Source: CAKZML01 sp963823435 (GTDB taxonomy: Bacteria > Pseudomonadota > Gammaproteobacteria > Steroidobacterales > BM003). Taken from it: a DNA stretch of 64,000 bases. Numbering within the stretch: position 1 is the stretch's first letter; each line of letters begins with the position of its first letter. Under the pieces are notes generated by a model that was given only the letters and a program-made list of their open reading frames with translations, was not told where the DNA came from and searched no databases. The stretch is from assembly GCA_963823435.1 (NCBI GenBank), contig CAWGLN010000012.1, forward strand, positions 62,001 to 126,000. The letters are read 5' to 3'. The translations under genes were made by a program, and so were the position numbers. Positions 37,759 to 45,882 of the stretch are shown here, in pieces.

Positions 37759-38691
37759 CTAGAAGCGCACGGTAAACCTCAGCCCGTAAGTATCATCGTC
37801 CGATACCCGGCCCACACCGTCCGGTCCGCCACCTGCCTCCGGGGAACGCGCGTGCATCATTTTCCCGTGAAAAGGCACCACGTTGACATGGGCGTCATAA
37901 CCAAAAAGCTTGTCAACCTGCGTGTTTAGCCAGCCCAGCGGGTCCGTCACGCCTAGAACGAACCTGTCCCAGCCGCCGATACCCTCTTCAGTAAACTGCT
38001 TGGCATAGATATCCTCGCGGATATTCATGAAGGCGCTGCCCAGCACCGATCCCAAAGCAGGTGTAATGAAAATGTCCTGGATCGAGGGCTCCTCAAACAT
38101 GGCCTCGACGCCAAATTCATATATTGAGGACAGGGCAACGGAATACCAAAAGCTCTGGTGCGAGTCGTAACCGCGCATGCGCGCCCGCACAAAATAGGAA
38201 GCGCCCCAATAAGGATGCAAGGCGTAGTTAAGCCACCAGGTATCAGAATCCCATTGCGGATTGGAAACGTTATCCCACCATTTATCAAACCCCACGCTAT
38301 CCTTGTCCTCCGGGGTCCAGTTGGAAACACTTTCCGGCGCCATATAAAGCAGGCCCAGGGATACCAATTGGTAAGAAACAAAATAGATCGTGTCATGGCG
38401 AAGACCCGCCCAGTCCTTGGCATCTGGTACACCCAGGATGGCCTTACCCTGTCCAGACCTATTTGCCACATCGGACTGCCCCAGGTCTTGCGCCTGTGCG
38501 ACACTCTGCAGGTCCAGCCAGTAGCCACCGGGGGCAGGCTGGCCAAGTGAAGTCTCCACCGTATTGTCAGCCCCAGGGTTCGCCCCTGCTTCCGGAACAA
38601 CAACGAGGGCTATGACCAATGCAATGGCCATCAGCATTCGTGATCGTAACCCTGTCGGCCGCACCGCCAGGTCGCAACAATCTGCTCGCAT
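37759..38691 (-). CDS. DUF3943 domain outer-membrane-associated protein
   Basis: A 310-residue exported protein with a signal peptide (MLMAIALVIALVVVPEAGA; the true start could be the Met at 38637). The DUF3943 core is present: WWLNYALHPYWGASYFVRAR, SFWYSVALSSIYEFGVEA and EEPSIQDIFITPALGSVLGS. It ends with a barrel-like terminal Phe (YGLRFTVRF). Its function is unknown; DUF3943 proteins are thought to sit in the outer membrane. It is not obviously part of the neighbouring TonB operon because 250 bp of palindrome-rich sequence separate them. Confidence 0.8.
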   Translation of the reverse strand: MRADCCDLAVRPTGLRSRMLMAIALVIALVVVPEAGANPGADNTVETSLGQPAPGGYWLDLQSVAQAQDLGQSDVANRSGQGKAILGVPDAKDWAGLRHDTIYFVSYQLVSLGLLYMAPESVSNWTPEDKDSVGFDKWWDNVSNPQWDSDTWWLNYALHPYWGASYFVRARMRGYDSHQSFWYSVALSSIYEFGVEAMFEEPSIQDIFITPALGSVLGSAFMNIREDIYAKQFTEEGIGGWDRFVLGVTDPLGWLNTQVDKLFGYDAHVNVVPFHGKMMHARSPEAGGGPDGVGRVSDDDTYGLRFTVRF

Positions 38692-38714
38692 ATGCAGGGA
38701 ATCTCATTTGTTGT

Positions 38715-38916
38715 ATCCGGGCTGACGCAAACACAGGCCCGGATCAAGCCGTCACCAATCTAGGTCCAAAAGCACGTTAACACCGTCTTTGTAGTGTCGC
38801 ACCAGCATCTGGATTGGTCTCCAGAATCGTCGAGACCTAGACATAAAGGATTGCCGCTAGCATCACGCCGAGCTTCAATAGCACCGACCAAATACTAGCG
38901 GCAAAATCTGTTTTGC
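38715..38916. repeat. Palindrome-rich intergenic region
   Basis: Several perfect inverted repeats lie in about 200 bp. They are ATCCGGGC/GCCCGGAT (38715-38722, 38737-38744), ACCAATC/GATTGGT (38754-38760, 38812-38818), TCTAGGTC/GACCTAGA (38759-38766, 38834-38841), TTGCCGCTAG/CTAGCGGCAA (38851-38860, 38895-38904) and GCAAAA/TTTTGC (38901-38906, 38911-38916). The last two share bases and could form alternative hairpins. It contains no gene. It may hold the terminator of the TPR gene on the minus strand plus a leader of the DUF3943 gene. Confidence 0.55.
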
Positions 38917-38944
38917 ACCTCCGCTCCGAAGGCGCAGGATAAAA

Positions 38945-40288
38945 CTACTTCCTGACTTTCAGCGCTGCCAGGGCACGGTCAAGCCCAGCCTGCCTTTCTC
39001 TCTCGCTGACAATATAACTGAGCCACTGATCGGCCACGCGTCGACTACGTTCATCCTTGCGCGCCTTCATGAAGGATTGCTCCGCTTTGCCAAGATCGTC
39101 CATATTGAAGTACGCCATACCCTGCAGCACGTAGGCGTTGTCATCACGCTTCATACCGCCCTTTTGGACGGCCATGTCTATCGCTTCCACACAATCCTGC
39201 CAGCGGTCCAGGTTGGAATAGGCCTGGGCGAGCCGGTAATACAGGTCCCCGTCCTCGGCAAGCTTGGCTGCCTCGGTAAGCGGCAGGATGGACTTCTTGT
39301 CTTCACGCGCCATCTGGTAGGCTTGGGCCAGCAGACGGTAATTCTTGTAGTCCTTGGTAACCTTGCCTTCCTTTAACCCTTTTTCCAGGATCTGGGCACC
39401 CTTGTATGGATAATTATCCTGCATGAACAATTGGGCCATGGTCGTCAGCTCTCCATTGCTCTGCAGCCAGCCCTGAAGATAAGCAACTTCATAAGCCGCC
39501 AACTGACGTCTCTGTTGACCCAACTCACCATACATTCCCGACAGCTGTACCCAGTAATCCTTCTTTTGGTAATTGCGAACCAGGATCTCGAGAATCTCCA
39601 CTACTTTCGGGTAATTTTCAAGTTCGTAATAGAAAACCCGCAACAACAACCACCAATTCTCCTTGATCTCACGTCCACTCTTTCTGGCCAGATCAATCGC
39701 TGTCTCTACCGGGCCGATCGCGTCCCTGTATCTTTCCAACTGGTAGTAGGCCTGACCCAGCAGAATATAAGGCTCGGGCCCAGGATCCGGTGCGGTCTTG
39801 AACCAACGCTTCAACATCTGTTCCGCCTTGGTGTAATCCTCCAGGGTGAAATACAGCTGCGCCAGCGTGTACATCGTGCTGTTTTCCATCCCCACAGGAA
39901 TATCCGGCTGTAGAAGTACCGTCTCGTAGGCCTTGACACTGGCCGGGTAGTCCTCAGCGCTGTAATAGATATAGCCAAAGAACGACCAGGTTTGGGCTAC
40001 CTCATAGCTATTGAGGTCACGCATGTCCTGCAGTTCTTTCAGCGTGGATACTGCACCCGCCGTATCGCCCGCCTCCACCATCTCCTGTGCCTCAGCCAGC
40101 CGTTTGTAGACCTTCTCCCGCATGGCCGGGGTCTTGCGTGTCTGGGCTTCACTCCTGTCAGATTCCTGGGCCAGGGAGACGCCCCGATCCAGGGACAACA
40201 GGGCGTCACCCGCCCAAAGGAAGTTGACCACCGATATCACGATCAGGGTTCTTGACAGTTTTATCAGGATTTCAGTACTTATAGGCAT
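38945..40288 (-). CDS. TPR protein of the TonB2-type operon
   Basis: A 447-residue exported protein: a signal-like N-terminus (TLIVISVVNFLWAGDALL) followed by many tetratricopeptide repeats (for example SFFGYIYYSAEDYPASVKAY, YTLAQLYFTLEDYTKAEQML, LLGQAYYQLERYRDAIGPVE). It is the last gene of the DUF3450-ttpC-exbB-exbD-tonB operon, 42 bp after tonB. A periplasmic TPR protein at this place is common in TonB2/TtpC loci and probably scaffolds the complex, but its exact job is unknown. Confidence 0.82.
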   Translation of the reverse strand: MPISTEILIKLSRTLIVISVVNFLWAGDALLSLDRGVSLAQESDRSEAQTRKTPAMREKVYKRLAEAQEMVEAGDTAGAVSTLKELQDMRDLNSYEVAQTWSFFGYIYYSAEDYPASVKAYETVLLQPDIPVGMENSTMYTLAQLYFTLEDYTKAEQMLKRWFKTAPDPGPEPYILLGQAYYQLERYRDAIGPVETAIDLARKSGREIKENWWLLLRVFYYELENYPKVVEILEILVRNYQKKDYWVQLSGMYGELGQQRRQLAAYEVAYLQGWLQSNGELTTMAQLFMQDNYPYKGAQILEKGLKEGKVTKDYKNYRLLAQAYQMAREDKKSILPLTEAAKLAEDGDLYYRLAQAYSNLDRWQDCVEAIDMAVQKGGMKRDDNAYVLQGMAYFNMDDLGKAEQSFMKARKDERSRRVADQWLSYIVSERERQAGLDRALAALKVRK

Positions 40289-40330
40289 TCGAAATTATCT
40301 CACTTGCTCAAAGTGATCGGGCCGGGGTCA

Positions 40331-40940
40331 TCAGTCTTCAAGTTCGAATGAAATTCGGTGAAGAACGCCAGCGGTGTCAATAGGCTCGCCATTGACCACC
40401 TTGGGTTTGTACTTGAATTTTGCCGCAGCGCCGATGGCCGCCTTATCAAACACATTGGGCGGATCCGACTCAAGCACCTTGATATCAACAACGGTACCCA
40501 ACTTGGTTACCGTAAATTCAAGCAATACCCATCCTTCCAGACCACGCGTCAATGCCCGGCGAGGATAAATGGGTGCGACCTTTACAATAGGAAGATAGTC
40601 GCCGTCGGCAGTCCCGTAGCTCAAACCGCCGATATCCATACCCTTCTCGGCCGACAGTGGCGCCATCGCAGTGGAGATTGCGTTCGGATTGACCGAATCC
40701 TGGCTTCTGGGCGGTGCGGTTGGCGGAGGAGTATCGGGCTTGGGCGGCTTCTGTGGCTTTATCTCCTTCTGCGCCACCGTTTCGTCACGCTTGACTCGAA
40801 CAAAATCAACGAAATGTATTTTTGATTCGTCGGTAAGCGCTTTCTCGCCCGTCGCGATCAGGTACTGCATTAACGGACAACAAGCCCCAGTTGATTGCCG
40901 ACGCAATCGCAATGGCAACTATTATGCGTACATATTTCAT
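40331..40940 (-). CDS. tonB: TonB-family energy transducer, one frameshift
   Basis: An inner-membrane-anchored periplasmic protein that relays proton-motive force to outer-membrane receptors. The membrane anchor MKYVRIIVAIAIASAINWGL lies in another frame and joins MQYLIATGEKAL after removing one A near 40871 (+1 insertion). A Pro/Lys-rich spacer follows (KPQKPPKPDTPPPTAPP), then the TonB C-terminal domain (YPRRALTRGLEGWVLLEFTV, AAKFKYKPKVVNGEPI). The restored start at 40940 overlaps the exbD stop (ATGA). It is about 202 residues, short as in TonB2 proteins. Confidence 0.88.
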
Positions 40941-41347
40941 TGATCTTGTGCCGCGATAGCCACGTCGAATACACCTGCCTGGCGGGAAGCATCCATAACC
41001 TGTATCAGTGTTTCAGTCTTTGATTCCTTGTCGGCCTGGATAACCACTGTACCTTGCGGATTCTCCGCATGCAGGCGCTCAATATTCGCGCGCACCGCAC
41101 GTGGGTCAACCCGGCGACGATCGACATAGATCTGATTGTTGGCAGTTATGGCAATTAGAATGTTCGCCTTTTCCTTCAACTCCGCAGTCTGGGCATCAGG
41201 TCGGTTCACCTCGATACCAGCCTCTTTCACAAAGGAAGCGGTAACGATGAAGAAGATCAGCATGATGAATACCACGTCCAGCATGGGAGTGATGTTGATT
41301 TCACTCTCTTCTTCCTGGCTCTGGGTTTCGGAAAACATCTGACGCAT
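40937..41347 (-). CDS. exbD: ExbD-family proton channel subunit
   Basis: A 136-residue protein with one membrane helix carrying the essential Asp (INITPMLDVVFIMLIFFIV) and a periplasmic domain (ANILIAITANNQIYVDRRRV, VVIQADKESKTETLIQVMD). It forms the stator channel with ExbB and energises TonB. It lies between exbB and tonB in the operon. Confidence 0.92.
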   Translation of the reverse strand: MRQMFSETQSQEEESEINITPMLDVVFIMLIFFIVTASFVKEAGIEVNRPDAQTAELKEKANILIAITANNQIYVDRRRVDPRAVRANIERLHAENPQGTVVIQADKESKTETLIQVMDASRQAGVFDVAIAAQDQ

Positions 41348-41357
41348 TATTTAATCC

Positions 41358-41885
41358 TCAATGATCCATTGTCATGTGATCTTTCAGGCTCTCAATTTCA
41401 CCTTCGGCCTTTCTCAAAAGCCAGGTAATTGCGAATACACCCGAAAGCGCGCCAACCATACCCGCCATAGTCGGAATCGTTGCCATTGATACACCCGAGG
41501 CCATGGAACGGGCATTGCCCGTTCCCGAGATAGCCATGACATCAAAGACAGCTATCATGCCGGTTACAGTACCCAACAAGCCCAGCAGAGGGCAAAGTGC
41601 AACACAGGTTTGAATTAGCGACAAGGGATGCGTAAGCGACAACTTGACCCGCGAAATCATCGCTTCCCTGATCTGTCGAGCGTTCCATGACGCCCGCTCA
41701 GGCCTTGATTCCCATGTTTCCAATGCCGTGCGAATCGCTTTTTTATGCTCGGTGCGCAGATATATCACCCGCTCAACTATCAACACCCACATAAAAAGCA
41801 TCAACCAGGCGATCCAGGTCAGTATCGGGCCACCCTGCGTAAGGAAGTCCCTGGTCGCGTCGTACCATTCAATTAAACTGTACAT
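41358..41885 (-). CDS. exbB: ExbB-family (MotA/TolQ/ExbB) proton channel subunit
   Basis: A 175-residue protein with three membrane segments: near 20-40 (TWIAWLMLFMWVLIVERVIY), 90-115 (CVALCPLLGLLGTVTGMIAV) and 135-155 (MAGMVGALSGVFAITWLL). The PLLGLLGTVTGMI motif of the MotA/TolQ/ExbB family is present. It is short as in ExbB2. It lies 10 bp before exbD and 31 bp after ttpC. Confidence 0.9.
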   Translation of the reverse strand: MYSLIEWYDATRDFLTQGGPILTWIAWLMLFMWVLIVERVIYLRTEHKKAIRTALETWESRPERASWNARQIREAMISRVKLSLTHPLSLIQTCVALCPLLGLLGTVTGMIAVFDVMAISGTGNARSMASGVSMATIPTMAGMVGALSGVFAITWLLRKAEGEIESLKDHMTMDH

Positions 41886-41916
41886 CAGCGGTATACGCTC
41901 CGTTTAGTCAAGCGTT

Positions 41917-43293
41917 TCAACCCCGGCTTGCGCCACCCTCATCACGCTCGGCAATAATACCGGCACTCTGCTCCTGAAGGATGTACATGACCTTGCGGCT
42001 GCGTCCACTAACAATGGTATGCAAAAGCACGGTCGGAATCGCGACAACAAGCCCCTCCACTGTGGTTACCAGCGCCTGGGAAATACCACCCGCCATCAGC
42101 TTGGGATCGCCTGTACCAAACAGCGTAATCGCCTGGAAGGTGTTGATCATACCTGTCACCGTACCAAGCAAACCCATAAGCGGAGCGACGACTGCGATAA
42201 TCTTCAAGAATGCCAGACCGCGCTCCAGCGCAGGACGTTCCTTAAAGATAGCTTCACTAAGCTTGAGCTCGAGAGTTTCCCGGTCCGTGTCGGCGTTATC
42301 CGCCGCGACCTTCAATACACGCCCAAGCGGATTGTTTTCCTTGGGAGTCTTGTTCTTGAGCTGAGAGCTGACCTTGGCACTCATCAGTGTCAGGGCAATC
42401 AAACGCCACATGGCCAGGAAAAACGATACGAAACCCAGTGCCACGATCACATAACCTACCGTTCCACCCTGATCCAGACGTTCCTTGAAAGTAGGCTCAT
42501 CCATCAGCAGAGAAAGCAACTGTCCACGGGTAGGGTCAAGCGCAAATGCCACTTTGCCGTCGGTAGCTTCATACAGATCGGCCGCAGAGTCGACGAAGCG
42601 GGTCTGCTGGGGTTGACGGGGAAGCTCGTTCACGCTTCCAGTATCAGACGAGTACTGAAAGTACTTGCCGTCAGCAACCAGGTTAAATACGCCAACTCGC
42701 ACCATCTCGATGTCGCGCTGGTCACCGTTGCTCATAATGGCTGAACGATTGAATCTGACGACTTTGCCGGACTGGCGCATTTCGTTCAGCAACTCAAGCC
42801 AAAGGCGCTCGATTTCCTCAATAGAGGCAAGCTTGGAACTGGTACCCATTTTGGTGCCCAGCTGAGTGATGAACTCGATACGGTCTGAATTCGGAAATTG
42901 CGCCGTGGTCAGTGAGTTCTGAAACTGGGCAACAGTGTCTCCAGAGACCTGTTGCAGCACGCCGAATAGTTCCTTAAGGGAACCCAGGCGCTTGGTCAAC
43001 TGAACCTGAAGATCGGCAATCTTGATTTCATTGGCTTCGAAACTGCTTTCCAGCCGCTCGCTTCGACGCTCCTCTGCCGTACGTTTGTCGCGTGCCTCTT
43101 TCAGCAAGCGGTCCTGACCAGCTTTGTCAGAAAGGAAACGGGCTTCACGCTCCTTGTGTTCCTTGGTTTCAGCTACCCGGCCTTGTTCAACACGCTTCAG
43201 CAGATCGTCAAGACTGGCGGCGGGCTCCTGCGCCATGGCAGTTGCCGACACCATCAGGCAGGCGACGGCAGACATAATAACTTTCTTAATCAT
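41917..43293 (-). CDS. TtpC-like protein (extended MotA/TolQ/ExbB protein)
   Basis: A 458-residue protein with a signal peptide (ending ATAMAQEP) and a long periplasmic coiled coil (LLKRVEQGRVAETKEHKERE and following). A C-terminal ExbB-like membrane domain follows (VGYVIVALGFVSFFLAMWRL, IIAVVAPLMGLLGTVTGMIN, VVAIPTVLLHTIVSG). This is the architecture of TtpC, which is required with TonB2-ExbB2-ExbD2 in Vibrio. It overlaps the DUF3450 gene by 4 bp. Known family role: links the TonB2 complex to outer-membrane iron-siderophore receptors. Confidence 0.87.
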   Translation of the reverse strand: MIKKVIMSAVACLMVSATAMAQEPAASLDDLLKRVEQGRVAETKEHKEREARFLSDKAGQDRLLKEARDKRTAEERRSERLESSFEANEIKIADLQVQLTKRLGSLKELFGVLQQVSGDTVAQFQNSLTTAQFPNSDRIEFITQLGTKMGTSSKLASIEEIERLWLELLNEMRQSGKVVRFNRSAIMSNGDQRDIEMVRVGVFNLVADGKYFQYSSDTGSVNELPRQPQQTRFVDSAADLYEATDGKVAFALDPTRGQLLSLLMDEPTFKERLDQGGTVGYVIVALGFVSFFLAMWRLIALTLMSAKVSSQLKNKTPKENNPLGRVLKVAADNADTDRETLELKLSEAIFKERPALERGLAFLKIIAVVAPLMGLLGTVTGMINTFQAITLFGTGDPKLMAGGISQALVTTVEGLVVAIPTVLLHTIVSGRSRKVMYILQEQSAGIIAERDEGGASRG

Positions 43294-44076
43294 CGTGCGG
43301 ACTCCGGAGCATTAATTGGCAGCATCATAAGTTCAGGCGCAACCTGCTTATTTGCGATCTTCAGACCCTGGCGAATCTGGTTACGGCTCGCGCCGTCGGT
43401 CAGTTCGAGCCAACCCTCGGCATCCTTATCCCATACGCCGCTGAACTGGCCATCTATCGACTGGTAATAAAGCCCCGTACGACCGACCCGCAGTACACTG
43501 ACTTCACGCTCGGCTCCACCAACATCCAGCATCTGCTGATAACCCTCGATGGTGCGCCCGTAGTCATTTTCGATTTGATAGGCTTCCATCACCGAACGGA
43601 ATTTTTCTGCCACCGTTACGTCAGACCTTTCAAGCAAGGCCAGCAGACGCTCTACGCGACCGGTACGCTCTTCTTCCAGGAATGGCACATCCAGATCAAG
43701 AAACTGGTCCAAGCCCTGAACCATCCGCAGCATCAGGGGAGTAATCTGACGTTCAATAACCGTAACCTGGTCGATCGAGTTACTGAGGTCCGTCATGTCT
43801 ACCAACTGGTTGGCAATCTGCCTGTCCAGCAAGGTGTTGTAGACCTCAAGACCATCTATCTCTTTCGTCACAGCCTGCCATTGGGAGTGGACATTCTGGG
43901 ACTGTTCCTGAATTTTTTCGATACGTTCCTGAGAGGCCTGGGCAAGTTTGAGCTTTTGCTCACTGGCTGCGAACACCGCGTCAAGACTATCCGCCGACAC
44001 GGTCGTAACCGCCAAGCTGGCTCCGAAGCGACACAGTGGTCACCAGAGCCACTAACAGAGATCTGCTGGGAAACAT
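43290..44076 (-). CDS. DUF3450 periplasmic coiled-coil protein, one frameshift
   Basis: First gene of the TonB2-type operon. The signal peptide (MFPSRSLLVALVTTVSL) is in a separate frame and joins VTTVSADSLDAVFAASEQKL after removing one C near 44024 (+1). Coiled coil residues follow (QERIEKIQEQSQNVHSQWQA), then the DUF3450 core (TPLMLRMVQGLDQFLDLDVP, FRSVMEAYQIENDYGRTIEG, VGRTGLYYQSIDGQFSGVWD). The family occurs almost only beside ttpC/exbB/exbD and is thought to assist TonB2-dependent uptake. The function is not biochemically defined. Confidence 0.85.
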
Positions 44077-44102
44077 GAAGAGCCCTCAAACAAACAAAAC
44101 CT

Positions 44103-44119
44103 ATATCGTTAACCGATAT
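44103..44119. promoter_or_regulatory. Candidate operator of the TonB2-type operon
   Basis: A perfect palindrome, ATATCG and CGATAT with a 5-base spacer, 27-43 bases upstream of the DUF3450 start codon, where RNA polymerase would bind. It does not match the Fur consensus. TonB operons are usually iron-regulated, so another iron or redox regulator is possible. Confidence 0.4.
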
Positions 44120-44721
44120 TCGGCAATGAACAAAAAACACCCACCGGCGCCTCTCGAATGACAAGCGAAAGGCACCAGCGTCGACGAAACTATCCACAGC
44201 GCGTGAGGCCTGCTTCGGTGATAGCCCGCAGCAGCCTGTATCTTAAACCCGTAACCAAACTCGCGTGCAGGCAGCAAAGAGTCAAAGTCCGCTTTGGACG
44301 GTTCTGTCGATACCGCACACCACGGGTGCAAACTAATAACAGATAGTTTAGGTGGAGTAAACTGGGACGTGGGCTCTTGCGGGACCCTGCCGCGCTCGGC
44401 GCAAGCCTATAAAAATGAGGCTTAAAGTCCTTTTGGGCTCTTCTGGCACTAATAAAGCACTCTAGCCATTGCTGCGCTGCAACAACGCGTGTCTGACCCA
44501 AACCCGTGCTTGACAAGCGAAGATATTCTCGCCATGGCTGGCAAGCTATTTAAGCACCACCAAGTTGCGCTGGTTTTTCGAGATGGGAATCTCATTGGAC
44601 CGAGTCTTGTTAAAGATTGGCCAAACCAGGCGAGACCTTTGCGGCTCCTGACCGCATGGCAACGATTTTGACATCCCCCTATAAGATAGCGGAATATCCC
44701 GACAAGGAAATTTGACCCGCC
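44120..44721. other. Long intergenic region, no gene recognised
   Basis: About 600 bp between the TonB2-type operon and a small ORF. Six-frame reading gives only short, low-complexity or arginine-rich frames with no recognisable motif. I see no tRNA, terminal repeat or MITE copy. It may carry promoters and an unrecognised small RNA. Confidence 0.4.
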
Positions 44722-44934
44722 ATGCCTGCCTCAAAAGCAATTTCAGACACATCTTTTATCAGGATTCTAGCCAAAGAAAAATCAATGGCCCTGCTTGAAT
44801 ACCTGGATGACTGGATCGCCGCCAATGAGATTCCGACGCCGACCGGCCACCGGATCGGGCTTGGCCTTTACGTGATAGACCGGCCATCGGATCAAGCAGC
44901 GAAAGACTCCGCCCCTGGCGGCGAAACGGAATAA
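44722..44934 (+). CDS. Small hypothetical protein
   Basis: A 70-residue frame starting MPASKAISDTSFIRILAKEK, with an AGGA-like ribosome-binding site about 10 bases upstream. The middle (LLEYLDDWIAANEIPTPTGH, IGLGLYVIDRP) looks like a folded small helical domain rather than random translation, but I do not recognise a family. There is no signal peptide or membrane segment. It could be a non-coding frame. Confidence 0.35.
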   Translation: MPASKAISDTSFIRILAKEKSMALLEYLDDWIAANEIPTPTGHRIGLGLYVIDRPSDQAAKDSAPGGETE

Positions 44935-45095
44935 AGATTCCAGGTCAGACTGGTCGACAGTCCAGGCGAGTCGATGGCCGTGTGCTAGTTCGACTCCACA
45001 ACCCGGTGAACCCGGAAGAATCGACACGGTGTACGCACGGATACGAAGCATCAGCGGACAGGTTTCTGGTGATATTTTAAGGTTCCCAGGATAAA

Positions 45096-45172
<77 letters not shown>

Positions 45173-45202
45173 ACATTATCCTGCCCCAACGGGAAGGCCG
45201 GG

Positions 45203-45230
45203 ATAATAACCTATTATTTGAGAACTACAA
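45203..45230 (-). promoter_or_regulatory. Promoter of tRNA-Pro
   Basis: Minus-strand -10 TATTAT (45203-45208) and a weak -35 TTGTAG (45225-45230) with a 16-base spacer. The predicted start is roughly 24 bases before the mature tRNA. Confidence 0.5.
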
Positions 45231-45241
45231 GGGCTAGCAGG

Positions 45242-45598
45242 CTATCGACGAAGAATCTTCAGAATTTCTTCCAGTTCGCCCCTGATTTGCTTGACGATTT
45301 GCTGACTCTGGTTCACGTCTTCTCGTGCTTCCTCGCCGGTCAATCGTTGCCTGGCCCCACCGATAGTGAAACCCTGTTCATATAACAGGCTTCGAATCTG
45401 CCTGATGATCAGAACATCCTGGCGCTGGTAATACCGACGGTTGCCACGCCGCTTTACAGGCTTCAGCTGGGGAAATTCTTGCTCCCAGTAGCGAAGTACA
45501 TGTGGCTTTACGCCACACAATTCACTCACCTCACCAATGGTGAAATAGCGCTTCCCCGGAATCGGGGGTAACTGATCGTTATTCCCCGGTTCCAGCAT
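45242..45598 (-). CDS. MerR-family transcriptional regulator
   Basis: A 118-residue MerR-type protein. The winged helix has YFTIGEVSELCGVKPHVLRY and WEQEFPQLKPVKRRGNRRYY, and RQDVLIIRQIRSLLYEQGFT begins the linker helix. The C-terminal dimer helix has no metal-binding cysteines. This protein follows ihfA in most gammaproteobacteria and overlaps it by 20 bp here. The target is unknown. Confidence 0.9.
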   Translation of the reverse strand: MLEPGNNDQLPPIPGKRYFTIGEVSELCGVKPHVLRYWEQEFPQLKPVKRRGNRRYYQRQDVLIIRQIRSLLYEQGFTIGGARQRLTGEEAREDVNQSQQIVKQIRGELEEILKILRR

Positions 45599-45878
45599 AT
45601 GCTTCCACGCGAGCCTTTAATTTCTGTCCCGGACGGAACGTCACGACACGACGTGCGGTAATCGGAATCTCTTCGCCAGTCTTGGGATTACGGCCGGGAC
45701 GCTGATTTTTGTCCCGAAGGTCGAAATTCCCGAAACCCGACAGTTTGACCTGTTCCCCATTAGCCAGGGCATTCCTGAGCTCCTCGAAGTACAGGTCAAC
45801 AAGTTCACGGGCCTCACGCTTGTTCAAGCCCAATTCGTTGAACAGCGCCTCAGCCATATCCGCTTTGGTCAATGCCAT
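45579..45878 (-). CDS. ihfA: Integration host factor subunit alpha
   Basis: A 99-residue HU/IHF DNA-bending protein. MALTKADMAEALFNELGLNK is the IHF-alpha start. KLSGFGNFDLRDKNQRPGRN and PKTGEEIPITARRVVTFRPG form the beta arm with the minor-groove proline region. The gene follows pheT as usual (four-base gap). Its partner ihfB is at 59701-60003. Confidence 0.95.
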   Translation of the reverse strand: MALTKADMAEALFNELGLNKREARELVDLYFEELRNALANGEQVKLSGFGNFDLRDKNQRPGRNPKTGEEIPITARRVVTFRPGQKLKARVEAYAGTGE

Positions 45879-45882
45879 TTGC

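Noticed and set aside
44171..44184. DnaA-box-like CTATCCACA, possible origin
   Set aside because: A single imperfect box without a cluster, AT-rich unwinding element or dnaA/dnaN/gidA nearby.
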